Of a stretch of DNA of 19,668 nucleotides, positions 7,344 through 15,966 are shown piece by piece. This DNA is from Candidatus Hydrogenedens terephthalaticus JGI OTU-1 (GTDB lineage Bacteria; Hydrogenedentota; Hydrogenedentia; Hydrogenedentales; Hydrogenedentaceae), in assembly GCA_000493945.1 (NCBI GenBank), contig AWNW01000042.1, positions 3,748-23,415 on the forward strand, given 5' to 3'. Below the pieces are notes generated by a model that saw only the letters and a program-made list of their open reading frames with translations, was not told where the DNA came from and made no database searches. The position numbers and the translations under genes were made by a program. Each line of letters opens with the position of its first letter. Position 1 is the first letter of the stretch.

Positions 7344-8685
7344 ACCACTATCTAAATTACCTATAATAGCCATTTGTGGCAGACCTAATGTTGGTAAATC
7401 TACCTTATTTAATCGTTTAGCAGGTAGAATGCAGGCTATTGTTCTGGATAAATCTGGAATTACCCGTGATAGATACGAAACTCTTGTAAGTTATAAAGAT
7501 AAAAATTTTTTGCTTGTTGATACAGGTGGAATTGTAGATGAGTGGAAAGATTCTATTACAGGAAAAGTTCAACATCAGGTTAGAAAAGCATTAGAATCTG
7601 CAGATATTGTGTTAATTGTAACAAACGGGAGGGAAGAATTAACTGCTATTGATTTTGATGTTCGCGATTATGTAAAAAAATTAAACAAACCAACACTCCT
7701 TATAGCTAATAAGATTGATGATGACAAACATATTTTAGATACAGCAGACCTGTATCAATTAGGGCTTGGAGATCCTATTCCTGTTTCTTCTTTACATGGA
7801 ACAGGAATCGAGAATCTTTTGGATACAATTTATAATCTTTTGCCTGAACAAAACATTGTTCCTGATGAACTTGAAAACGGAAAAAAACAAATAAAAATTG
7901 CAATAATTGGTAAACCCAATGTAGGAAAATCTTCGCTGGTAAATGCTCTATTAGATGATGAGCGAGTAATTGTTGATGAAACACCGGGAACAACCCGAGA
8001 TGCTATTGATATCCCATTTAATTGGAAAGGGAATGATTATATTTTAATAGATACAGCAGGTATGAGAAGGAAAGCCCATTTACGATAAGCCGTAGAATTC
8101 TATAGCGTCCATAGGACATTAAAATCCGTTCGCAGGTCTGATATAGCTCTCGTTCTTGTCGAAGCATCTGAAGGTATAACAGACCAGGATAAAAAAATTA
8201 TAGGTTATGCAGTAGAACAAGGAGTAGGGATCGTCATTGGATTTAGCAAATGGGACTTAGTTCCTGATAAAAAGGAATATACTTATGTTTTGCAGGAACA
8301 AATCCAAAGAGAATTTCCTCATCTTGACTATATTCCTACGGTTCATTTATCTGTAATACAAAATAAACAAAAATGTTTTAATGAATTATTTAAAATAATT
8401 AACAAAGTCCAGGAAAACACTTTGTTCCGTGTACCTACTTCTGAATTCAATCAATTCATTACAGAATTGAAAACAACTCATCCTGCCCCTACTAAGGGTG
8501 GGAAAAGAGCAAAGATATATTATGGAGCACAGGTTAGTGTGAAACCGACTAAGTTTTTATTATCCGTAAATCAAAGTAGGTTATTCCATTTTAGTTATCT
8601 TCGTTATATAGAAAATTCGATTAGGGAGAGGTATAATTTTATTGGGGTTCCGATTAAAATACAATTGCAAGAAGGAGATAAATAA
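7336..8685 (+). pseudogene. der: Ribosome-associated GTPase Der (EngA), interrupted by one in-frame TAA
   Basis: Der has two tandem GTPase domains and a KH-like domain and acts in 50S ribosome assembly. Domain 1 shows GRPNVGKS (15-22), GITRDR, DTGG and NKID. Domain 2 shows GKPNVGKSS (from about 192), ETPGTTRDAID and DTAGMRRK. TAA at 8086-8088 (codon 251) then interrupts, and the same frame continues as AVEFYSVHRTLK..., GITDQDKK, SKWD (304-307) and a KH-like end RVPTSEFNQFI...HFSYLRYIENSIRERY..GVPIKI. Family members read 'xEAVEFYS' at the stop, so Glu (GAA) is expected where TAA stands. The whole read is 450 codons including the final stop, normal for Der. The second G4 motif is SKWD, not the usual NKWD. 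The gene overlaps pgsA by 8 bases, has no clear RBS, and shares 1 base with plsY. Confidence 0.92.
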
Positions 8686-9290
8686 TGGAATTCAGGATTA
8701 TTTTGCTATTTTATATATTACCCATGTTCCTTTCCTACTTATTAGGTTCAATTCCCACTGGATTATGGATAGGTCTTCTGTTTTACAAAAAGGATATAAG
8801 GAAATATGGTAGCGGGAATATAGGTGCTACCAATGCCTTGCGAGTATTAGGGAAAATACCCGGGGCAATTGCTCTCTTATTTGATGCTTTGAAGGGATTT
8901 GTTCCTGTAATTTTAGTAAAAACATTTTTACCTGAATATTCCTATCTACCCCTTTTTGTAGGTATATCTGCTATATTTGGTCATTTGTTTTCGATTTTCC
9001 TGTTATTTAAAGGAGGCAAAGGAGTAGCCACAGGGACAGGTGTATACCTTGCTCTCGCTCCTATTCCCACACTGATTGCAGGGATTGTATTTTTTATATC
9101 TGCTTTTTCTACCCGTATGGTAAGTGTAGGTTCTATTTCCTCTGCAATAACGCTTGCTATATTGACTTTGTTCTTATATAAAAATGATATTATATTCGTA
9201 ATTATCACTTGTTTAATTGCCATTTTAGTAGTTTATAAACATCGTTCTAATATCCAAAGAATTATCCGAGGTGAAGAAAATAAGTTTTGA
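8685..9290 (+). CDS. plsY: Glycerol-3-phosphate acyltransferase PlsY
   Basis: PlsY transfers an acyl group from acyl-phosphate to glycerol-3-phosphate, the first step of phospholipid synthesis, at the inner membrane. Family motifs are complete: SYLLGSIPTG near the N-terminus, YGSGNIGATNALRVLGK (41-57), FDALKGFVPV, GHLFSIFLLFKGGKGVATGTG and the basic end VYKHRSNIQRIIRGEENKF. At 201 aa with several hydrophobic helices it is full length. ATG 8685 overlaps the der stop by 1 base, and AAGGAG at 8672-8677 is an excellent binding site 7 bases upstream. PlsX, which makes the acyl-phosphate donor, is not in the window. The 3' end overlaps the next gene by 20 bases. Confidence 0.95.
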   Translation: MEFRIILLFYILPMFLSYLLGSIPTGLWIGLLFYKKDIRKYGSGNIGATNALRVLGKIPGAIALLFDALKGFVPVILVKTFLPEYSYLPLFVGISAIFGHLFSIFLLFKGGKGVATGTGVYLALAPIPTLIAGIVFFISAFSTRMVSVGSISSAITLAILTLFLYKNDIIFVIITCLIAILVVYKHRSNIQRIIRGEENKF

Positions 9291-11193
9291 GAGCATCAAA
9301 GGAAATCGTTTCTCCACCATAATAGATATTATGTTGGGGATTTCCGTTTTCATCTTTTCATTTCTGGTTTATCTTCTCACTTTAGCACCTACCGTAACTG
9401 CAGAAGACAGTGGAGAACTAATAACTGCTTCGTATTTTTTAGGTATCCCCCATCCCCCGGGATATCCGACATGGTGTTTATTATCACATCCTCTTGTATA
9501 TATCCCTTTTGGAAGTATTGCATGGAGAGTTAATCTATCCTCTGCTTTTTTTGCTTCTTGCACTGTATTTTTTATTTTCCTTTTTTTATTACGAATTACT
9601 AAGAATAAAATATCTGCTTTCAGTAGTTCGCTTATTTTTGCGTTTTCATTAGAATTTTGGGAACAGTCCGTAATTACGGAAGTTTATAGCCTTAATTCTT
9701 TATTTATTATCTTGTGTCTATACCTTTTGTGCTTATGGAAAGATACGCATAAACCTAAATATTTATTATGGCTATCTCTTATTTATGGGATAAGTTTGGG
9801 AAATCATTATACAATGTTTGTTGTAGGTCCTTTTTTGATAGCCTTCATTATTTTTACAAATCCCAATAACCTTCAATATATAAAAATATATTTCTTATGC
9901 ATAATTATTATTTTATTCTCATGGTGTTTGGTCTGTTCCTATCTTTACATCCGTTCTTTAGCTAACCCTCCGATAGATTGGGGTAACCCGGAGAATTTGA
10001 CTAATTTATTTAATTTAATAACTCGAAAACAATATTCCTTTATGTTGACACAATATCCAAGAAGTCTTCCCAGATTATTAAGACAATGCGTGGTTTTCTT
10101 CGGCATGGGAGTTTATCAGTTTGGTTCGCCTCTTTTATTTTTCTTATTTCTATTATCCTTTTTATTTGTATTCTTTAAACATCGTGCATGGAGTTTACTC
10201 CTATTTTTTTTAGGTTTTTCTACAGGATTCTTTGCTATTCTAGTCCAGAATTTTAATTTTGATATTGAGTGGTTAGAAGTCATGTCCGTCTTTGGAATTC
10301 CTGTCTATTTGTGTTGTAGTTTATCATTTGGAATTATGTTGGCATGGGTTCTTGATTGGTTAATTTCTTATTCAAAGAATAAATATTATATTTATACTGC
10401 CTCTTTGTTTATATTATTACTTCCCTTTGTTCCGCTGTATAAAAATTACGAAGTAAATGATTACTCTCAGTTTTGGTTTGCCCATGAATTTGGAGAAAAT
10501 ATCCTTAATTCATTAACTCCTAATGCTATTTATATTCCTTATACAGACCATGCAAGTTTTCCATTAATTTATCTTCAAAAAGTTGAAGGTGTTCGAAAAG
10601 ACATTACCATAGCACGAGTTCATGGTTATTTATGCCCTGAACTATTTAAAAAAATGGATAGAAAACAATGGGCAAAATATGCACCTTTTCCTAAAGGTAG
10701 ATATGAAAGTGAATTGATTGGTTGGCTTATAGATAATACCGACAGACCTATTTTTTCTGAGAAAAAAATAAATGTTATTACAGAACAGAAAGGGACATGG
10801 GTACCAGCAGGTATTATTTATCGCTATCAAAGAGAAAATGAGATAGTCCCCAAATCAGAAATCTATTGGCAAAAATACAATTGGACTTATATAAAAGAAA
10901 ATAACATTAAGGGGCAATCTGCATCATTGATATGGCTTCAAATACAATGGGCAAAAGCGAGAGACTGTTTCAGGAATAATGATAATAGCACTGCCATAGA
11001 ATTGATATATAATGGACTAAAATACTATGGGAAAGATGATGTTATATTAAACAATGCAGGGGTTTTATGTGCAGAACATAAAGAATACTCCTATGCTAAA
11101 AAATTCTTTGAAGAAGCGTTAAGCATTAATTGCCATAACACTACAGTTAAGAAAAACCTACAAAAGTTAGAAAAGAAATTAAGTATTTCATAA
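9271..11193 (+). CDS. DUF2723-type polytopic membrane protein with C-terminal TPR (putative GT-C glycosyltransferase)
   Basis: This 640-aa protein begins with a membrane helix (about 18-38) and then LAPTVTAEDSGELITASYFLGIPHPPGYP, the hallmark N-terminus of the DUF2723 family, with acidic residues Glu45-Asp46 and Glu49 in the first external loop, as in GT-C glycosyltransferases. About ten further hydrophobic helices run to about residue 395. A soluble domain follows (about 405-560), then at least one TPR-like helix pair (NNAGVLCAEHKEYSYAKKFFEEALSI, about 585-635). By family resemblance it would use a lipid-linked sugar at the inner membrane to modify exported protein or glycan; the substrate is unknown. 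The start is GTG 9271, overlapping plsY by 20 bases with no good RBS, so coupling is likely. ATG 9331 is a possible alternative but would cut into the first helix. Confidence 0.75.
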   Translation: MKKISFESIKGNRFSTIIDIMLGISVFIFSFLVYLLTLAPTVTAEDSGELITASYFLGIPHPPGYPTWCLLSHPLVYIPFGSIAWRVNLSSAFFASCTVFFIFLFLLRITKNKISAFSSSLIFAFSLEFWEQSVITEVYSLNSLFIILCLYLLCLWKDTHKPKYLLWLSLIYGISLGNHYTMFVVGPFLIAFIIFTNPNNLQYIKIYFLCIIIILFSWCLVCSYLYIRSLANPPIDWGNPENLTNLFNLITRKQYSFMLTQYPRSLPRLLRQCVVFFGMGVYQFGSPLLFFLFLLSFLFVFFKHRAWSLLLFFLGFSTGFFAILVQNFNFDIEWLEVMSVFGIPVYLCCSLSFGIMLAWVLDWLISYSKNKYYIYTASLFILLLPFVPLYKNYEVNDYSQFWFAHEFGENILNSLTPNAIYIPYTDHASFPLIYLQKVEGVRKDITIARVHGYLCPELFKKMDRKQWAKYAPFPKGRYESELIGWLIDNTDRPIFSEKKINVITEQKGTWVPAGIIYRYQRENEIVPKSEIYWQKYNWTYIKENNIKGQSASLIWLQIQWAKARDCFRNNDNSTAIELIYNGLKYYGKDDVILNNAGVLCAEHKEYSYAKKFFEEALSINCHNTTVKKNLQKLEKKLSIS

Positions 11194-11309
11194 TAAAATT
11201 CTTGAACCGAATTTCCTGAAGTTTATAGATACTCTTAAAATTCTCCCCTATATTCATCTTTCTCATTAATTCACTGGCTTGTTTATTTTTAAAAAACAAA
11301 AAAAGAAGT

Positions 11310-11346
11310 GAAAAGAAAAATCCGCAGACTTATATATCTGCGGATT
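11310..11346 (-). terminator. Rho-independent terminator of the small exported-protein gene
   Basis: AATCCGCAGA (11319-11328) pairs perfectly over 10 bases with TCTGCGGATT (11337-11346) around an 8-base loop. Read on the minus strand the stem is followed by a T-rich run (TTTTTCTTTT, 11320-11311 complement). It starts 35 bases after the stop at 11381. No T run follows on the plus strand, so it serves the minus gene and is a weaker stop for the DUF2723 gene arriving from the other side. Confidence 0.85.
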
Positions 11347-11380
11347 AAGGTATGTCAATTTCTTATTTAATTAAAACCGA

Positions 11381-11836
11381 TTACAAGACCTGTAATTGAC
11401 TCTTAGAACCTACAGGAAGGTTATCAAAATCATCTGCACTATCACTACCGCCTTCAACGGTTTCAACCAATATCGCATTTGCTTGTTTAAATAATTTTCC
11501 AATTATTGTTACTGTTTTCCCTCTCATCTGATTTCCAGTTAGAAGGCTATCGGCTTCTTTTGTAGGAAGGTAAATCAAGACTTTCCCTTTTAAATCGTCA
11601 AGGGCTTTGCCATCAACATCTTTTGCCTCTGTAACCTTCAGTGCATTTAATTGTGCTAATGCTGAATTTGCAGAAGCAGTCCCGCCTTTGGCATAAGTCT
11701 CAAAAAGACTTATATTTTCACCTGTAATTGTAACTCCAACAGGTTGTTCTGATTCTTTATTAGCATCTTGTGCTAAAATAACGAACGGTGTGATTAACAT
11801 TACAAAAGTTAATGTAATTAAAGCTCTTTTTAACAT
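11381..11836 (-). CDS. Small exported protein of unknown function
   Basis: This 151-aa protein has a clear signal peptide (LKRALITLTFVMLITPFVILA, likely cut before Gln23). The mature part, about 129 residues, starts DANKESEQPVGVTITGENIS and has alternating short strands, including KGKVLIYLPT and GKTVTIIGKLFKQANAILVETVE. The GKTVTIxGKL..ANAILV pattern resembles the last strands of OB-like exported domains, but I do not recognise the family. There is no Cys in the mature part and no lipobox. AAGGAG lies 7 bases before ATG 11836 (11844-11849 on the plus strand). It is monocistronic, with its own consensus-like promoter and a strong terminator, so it may be well expressed. Function is unknown. 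Confidence 0.8.
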   Translation of the reverse strand: MLKRALITLTFVMLITPFVILAQDANKESEQPVGVTITGENISLFETYAKGGTASANSALAQLNALKVTEAKDVDGKALDDLKGKVLIYLPTKEADSLLTGNQMRGKTVTIIGKLFKQANAILVETVEGGSDSADDFDNLPVGSKSQLQVL

Positions 11837-11894
11837 AATTTTACTCCTTAAAGTTATGGTTATATTTATTCCATCTTCTCATTACTACGATATT

Positions 11895-11924
11895 ATTATA
11901 CCATTTATTCAATTTTCGTTTCAA
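11895..11924 (-). promoter_or_regulatory. Sigma-70-like promoter of the small exported-protein gene
   Basis: On the minus strand, TTGAAA (complement of 11919-11924) is followed after 18 bases by a perfect TATAAT (complement of 11895-11900). Transcription would start near 11888, about 50 bases upstream of ATG 11836. The -35 lies inside a short inverted repeat, TCGTTT (11916-11921) / AAACGA (11927-11932), which may be coincidental or a binding site. Confidence 0.65.
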
Positions 11925-11944
11925 AAAAACGATAAAAATTCCGT

Positions 11945-14900
11945 CTATATATCCTTTTTATCCATTTCTAAAGCCAATTTTTTAACCGCTCGAATGTCTA
12001 ATTTACCTGTGCCAAGAACAGGGATAGATTCCACTTTATAAAAGGCATTAGGTCGAGGTCTCCATAGGTTGGGAAGTTCTGACTTATCTATCAGTTCAAT
12101 GAGTTTATTTATTTGTTCTTCTTCTAATGTATGAAGAACTACTATTCTTTCTCCTTTTTGTTCATCAGGAACCCCCGTTACTGCTAAACTGAGTTCCGTT
12201 AAACCTAATAAATCATGTAGTACTTCTTCTATGCGTGTGTGGGAAATCATTTCGCCTGCAATTTTACTAAATCGTGCCAATCTGTCTGTAATTGTTATAT
12301 AACCATCTTCATCAATTTTCGCTATATCCCCGGTTCGGTACCACTCTCCTCTTAATACTTGTTCAGTTTTTTCAGGCATATTCAAATAGCCTGCCATAAT
12401 ATTAGGTCCTGTAACTTCAAGCATACCTTCTTCACCAATAGACAAAATTTCGCCTGTATCAGGGTTTGTAATTCTTACAGATACACCTGGTAATGGTTTT
12501 CCTATACTTCCTATTTTATTAAATTGATTGAAAAAGCCGGGTGATTCAAAATCGGGTAAGTTTGCCGAAACTAAAGGTGAACATTCTGTTGCCCCGTATC
12601 CTTCAAAGGGTTCTATTCCAAATTTTTCAAAAAATCCTTTTCGTATTCTGTCTGGTAATTTTTCGGCTCCTGCTACTACAATTTGCAGAGTTTTAAATTC
12701 TTCGGGGGTGCATTTTCGGATAAATCCCTGAAGAAATGTACTTGTTGCTAATAACATATTCGCTTGATACTTTTGAGCAAGTCCACCGATTATCTTAGGT
12801 TCAAGAGGATTGGGATGAAATACGCAACGAACACCATTTGTAAGTGGCAACCAGACTGTAACTGTAAATCCGAACGAATGGAAAAAAGGCAAAAATCCTA
12901 ATACACAGGTATTTTTATCATGCCAAATAACTCGTTTTATACACTCTGATTGACTCATAATGTTTCTTTTGGTAAGCATTACACCCTTGGGGTTTCCTTC
13001 ACTCCCGCTTGAAAAAATAATAGTTGCAAAATCTTCTTCTTTTTGGGGTGAAACACTGAAATATTTTTCGACAATAGAGATGGGCAGGAATATAGCACTC
13101 AATATACCCAGAATTTTATCCCATGTATTCACAGTTTCGCGGATATCTTCGAGATATACAGGTGTTTCTGGAACATTGATGTTAACACGCTCTAAGAATT
13201 TCCGAGAAGTTAGAACATGCTTAATTCCACATGCCTTTACACAAGATGCTATAATTTCGGAACTTTGTGTATAGTTCAGGTTTACGGGTACTTTACCCAT
13301 GATTTGTAGAGATATATTGACGATAGCACCTCCAATTGTGGGCGGGACAAGAATACCTACCATTTTTTCATTGCCCAATATCTTCTTGAATTTTCTACCT
13401 AATATCAAGGCACCCATATATGCTTTAAAATAACTGATATGTCCCGTCAGTGCATCTGCCATACAGAAATGGAATGGATTTTTTTTGGCACAATGGACAA
13501 AGGCACGATGCAATGCAGAATTATAAGGGTATGGTCTTCTTCTGTATAGTTCCGAACTTAATAATTGTATTTTTTCTCTTATTTCATATCCATTTTTCGT
13601 TTCTGTGACAGGTTCCCCTATTTCAACATAAATCGGATAGCGCCATTTTTCAGGCAATATCCATTTAATTTTCCCTTCCCTTATCCTATAAACTACCTCC
13701 GTTATGCGGTCCATATACACAGGGATAATAGGAACATCTAAATTTTGTGTAAGTATCTTATAATCTTTATACCAGGGCATTTCAGGTCCAGAAGGATGAA
13801 ATTTTTTCTCCCATGGGACACACACCCAATTACCCAAAACAAGTTGTTGCCGTATCTTAACGATTATTTCCTCAATATCTTTTATAGTGGCATTATTGGG
13901 AACTAAGATAAGATTTAAAAACTTGGATATCCAACGCATCCATCGAACTTTTAATACATCTTCACCAACTACAAAAACAATCTTTCGGTCAAAACTATAA
14001 AAAAGGACCATTACATCTACAAAAGACACATGATTTGATACAATTAAGGCACCACCTTTTTCGGGCAATCTGTTTCTGTTTGAGACAAATACCCTATAAA
14101 GTGTGCTGTCTAAAATCCAGAGAATAGCACGAAGTATCATATTTTTTTCTATCCTTATCATTACAGTTAAAACAACTATTGAAAGTATTCCCGTAACAAA
14201 AAATATAAATCGAGGTGGACAGTTAAGGATACTGAATAACAACATAAACAAAGCTGCGGAAATAGTCATTCCGCCAAAGGTTACTAAATTGCTTGTAGCA
14301 ATCATTGCTCCGCGCACTTGATTTGGACTTTGTCTTTGAAGTAAACAAGCCATTGGGACATCAAATAAACCTGCTCCAAACCCCAAAACAAACATTAAAA
14401 TGGTTATTTTAATCAAACTAAGTCCAGGAATTGATAATAAGAAAGAAAGGAATATCATAATGATACTACCAATTACTGCCAATCCTATTTCAATTTTTCC
14501 TCTTGAAAAATAACCTGCCGCAGTACTTCCTAATGCAATACCAATGGCTATTAATGCCAATAATGTTCCTATTGCCCCTGCGTTATTCAATTCCACCTTT
14601 CCATATTCCACGATATTTTGCATAAGAAGGGCACCAGCAAACCAGAAATATGTAATTCCTAACATAGCAAGTAATAGTTGCTTATCTTTAAAGAATATCT
14701 TGAAATAACCCGAAAGACCGGCAAAGGGATTGATTTCAATTTTTCGGGCAGGCTCAACAGGAGGTGCATAGGTTACCATTAGGGAGGTAATCAGCCCTAT
14801 GGACGATAACCCTACCATTGAAAACATGGCTAAATATAAATTGTTTTTAAATGCTTCTATCATCCATCCACCTACAGCATTTCCAAAAATAATGGCAAGG

Positions 14901-15376
14901 AATGTCCAAAGATTTAATAAGCCATTTCCCCATGACAAACGGGTCTCAGGTAAGATTTCAGGTAAAATCCCATACTTAGCAGGACTAAAAAAGGCACTTT
15001 GCATTGCCATAAGGAAAAGAGTGAAAAATAATAAATGATGGCTTTTTAGAAAAATAGCAAATGCCCCCATCAACATAACACCTAATTCCCATACTTTCGT
15101 CCATATTGTTACTCTTTGTTTTGAATAACGGTCTGCCAATGAACCCGCTAATGCTGGAAAAAGTAGCCATGGTAAATTGAACAAGACTGTACATACAGGG
15201 GTAACAAAGCGGTGCCATGCTGAGTCATGAGGAAGAAATAAGGGAACACTTAAAATAATTATTAATTTATATACATTGTCACTAAATGCACCTTGAAATT
15301 GTGTTGCAAGTAGTGAATAAAACCCTAATAGATTAAATCTTTCCTCTTCTCTTATATTTTTTATGGTAATAGCCAT
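11945..15376 (-). CDS. Three-domain fusion: MFS transporter (LplT-like), PlsC acyltransferase-like, acyl-ACP/CoA ligase (Aas-like)
   Basis: This 1143-aa protein joins LplT-like and Aas-like parts, which in E. coli take up lysophospholipids and re-acylate them. Residues about 10-410 are a 12-helix MFS transporter. Residues about 430-620 are PlsC-like, with HVSFVD at 449-454 giving the catalytic HX4D. Residues about 640-1143 are an AMP-forming ligase with SSGSEGNPKG (about 788-797), YGATECSP, YRTGD, RFSKIAGEMIS and a C-terminal Lys in GTGKLD (about 1124), so the ligase looks complete. In the PlsC part the usual FPEGR-type motif reads VPWEKKFHPSG (Glu523), a clear departure. The gene lies 39 bases after marR and probably shares its promoter. 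Likely role: turnover or repair of membrane lysophospholipid, or fatty-acid recycling. AAAGG lies some 12 bases before ATG 15376, a rather long spacing. Confidence 0.88.
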   Translation of the reverse strand: MAITIKNIREEERFNLLGFYSLLATQFQGAFSDNVYKLIIILSVPLFLPHDSAWHRFVTPVCTVLFNLPWLLFPALAGSLADRYSKQRVTIWTKVWELGVMLMGAFAIFLKSHHLLFFTLFLMAMQSAFFSPAKYGILPEILPETRLSWGNGLLNLWTFLAIIFGNAVGGWMIEAFKNNLYLAMFSMVGLSSIGLITSLMVTYAPPVEPARKIEINPFAGLSGYFKIFFKDKQLLLAMLGITYFWFAGALLMQNIVEYGKVELNNAGAIGTLLALIAIGIALGSTAAGYFSRGKIEIGLAVIGSIIMIFLSFLLSIPGLSLIKITILMFVLGFGAGLFDVPMACLLQRQSPNQVRGAMIATSNLVTFGGMTISAALFMLLFSILNCPPRFIFFVTGILSIVVLTVMIRIEKNMILRAILWILDSTLYRVFVSNRNRLPEKGGALIVSNHVSFVDVMVLFYSFDRKIVFVVGEDVLKVRWMRWISKFLNLILVPNNATIKDIEEIIVKIRQQLVLGNWVCVPWEKKFHPSGPEMPWYKDYKILTQNLDVPIIPVYMDRITEVVYRIREGKIKWILPEKWRYPIYVEIGEPVTETKNGYEIREKIQLLSSELYRRRPYPYNSALHRAFVHCAKKNPFHFCMADALTGHISYFKAYMGALILGRKFKKILGNEKMVGILVPPTIGGAIVNISLQIMGKVPVNLNYTQSSEIIASCVKACGIKHVLTSRKFLERVNINVPETPVYLEDIRETVNTWDKILGILSAIFLPISIVEKYFSVSPQKEEDFATIIFSSGSEGNPKGVMLTKRNIMSQSECIKRVIWHDKNTCVLGFLPFFHSFGFTVTVWLPLTNGVRCVFHPNPLEPKIIGGLAQKYQANMLLATSTFLQGFIRKCTPEEFKTLQIVVAGAEKLPDRIRKGFFEKFGIEPFEGYGATECSPLVSANLPDFESPGFFNQFNKIGSIGKPLPGVSVRITNPDTGEILSIGEEGMLEVTGPNIMAGYLNMPEKTEQVLRGEWYRTGDIAKIDEDGYITITDRLARFSKIAGEMISHTRIEEVLHDLLGLTELSLAVTGVPDEQKGERIVVLHTLEEEQINKLIELIDKSELPNLWRPRPNAFYKVESIPVLGTGKLDIRAVKKLALEMDKKDI

Positions 15377-15415
15377 AGAATTTTCTGACCTTTTTTAATT
15401 ATTTTCTTGAAAGTG

Positions 15416-15907
15416 TTAAATGTTATCTTTTGTTGAGTAAGGGATAGTCATCAATCTCTCTCGGATAGTTTCCATATACTTAATAATCTCATTGCATTCT
15501 TTATCAGAAAAGCAAGAAAAAAGACGATGTATGTTACGCCTATAAATTGGTTCCATTTTCCGAACAAGATTTAAACCTTCAGATGTAAGTTCCACATGCC
15601 GTATTCTTCTATTCCCTTCTACAGAATTTCTCAATACCAATCCTTTTGCTTCTAATTTATCAAGAATTGAAGTAATGCTGGCGCGTGTGACAACTAAACG
15701 CCGCCCTAAATCTGATTGTGTCCATTTTCTCTTTTTATATTTAAGAGCAAAAAGGACATTGAATTGTGCTTCTGTTAAACCATATCTTCGAAAAAATGCC
15801 TCTCCTTTTATTGATAATACCGCTACGGTTCTTACAATATTTAATAAAGTTTCATGTCTTAAATCCTGTATAGGCTGTTCTAAATCTAATTCTTTATTTA
15901 TTGACAT
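15416..15907 (-). CDS. MarR-family transcriptional regulator
   Basis: This 163-aa protein has a winged helix-turn-helix domain at about 43-110: LTEAQFNVLFALK, then WTQSDLGRRLVVTRASITSILDKLEAKGLVLR as the helix-turn-helix, and the wing NSVEGNRRIRHVELTSEG. Flanking helices would form the dimer interface. AAGGAG lies 10 bases before ATG 15907. It is the first gene of a minus-strand operon with the MFS-PlsC-ligase fusion and is divergent from the epimerase gene. MarR proteins usually repress their own operon and adjacent genes in response to a small hydrophobic ligand. By position the ligand could be a fatty acid, lysolipid or acyl-CoA, but nothing in the sequence proves this. Confidence 0.9.
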   Translation of the reverse strand: MSINKELDLEQPIQDLRHETLLNIVRTVAVLSIKGEAFFRRYGLTEAQFNVLFALKYKKRKWTQSDLGRRLVVTRASITSILDKLEAKGLVLRNSVEGNRRIRHVELTSEGLNLVRKMEPIYRRNIHRLFSCFSDKECNEIIKYMETIRERLMTIPYSTKDNI

Positions 15908-15966
15908 GGAAATATCACTCCTTAAGGATTTACTATATTATTTATCTTTTAACATTGTATTTAGTA

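Noticed and set aside
5402..8088. Alternative genetic code with TAA read as an amino acid
   Set aside because: TAA is the natural end of mtnA, kdsD, the PilZ-like gene, pgsA, der, the DUF2723 gene, marR and others here, each at the expected protein length. General reassignment cannot hold.
12528..15218. Open frames on both strands inside the MFS-PlsC-ligase gene
   Set aside because: They lie within a continuous, motif-rich 1143-codon gene and have no independent support.
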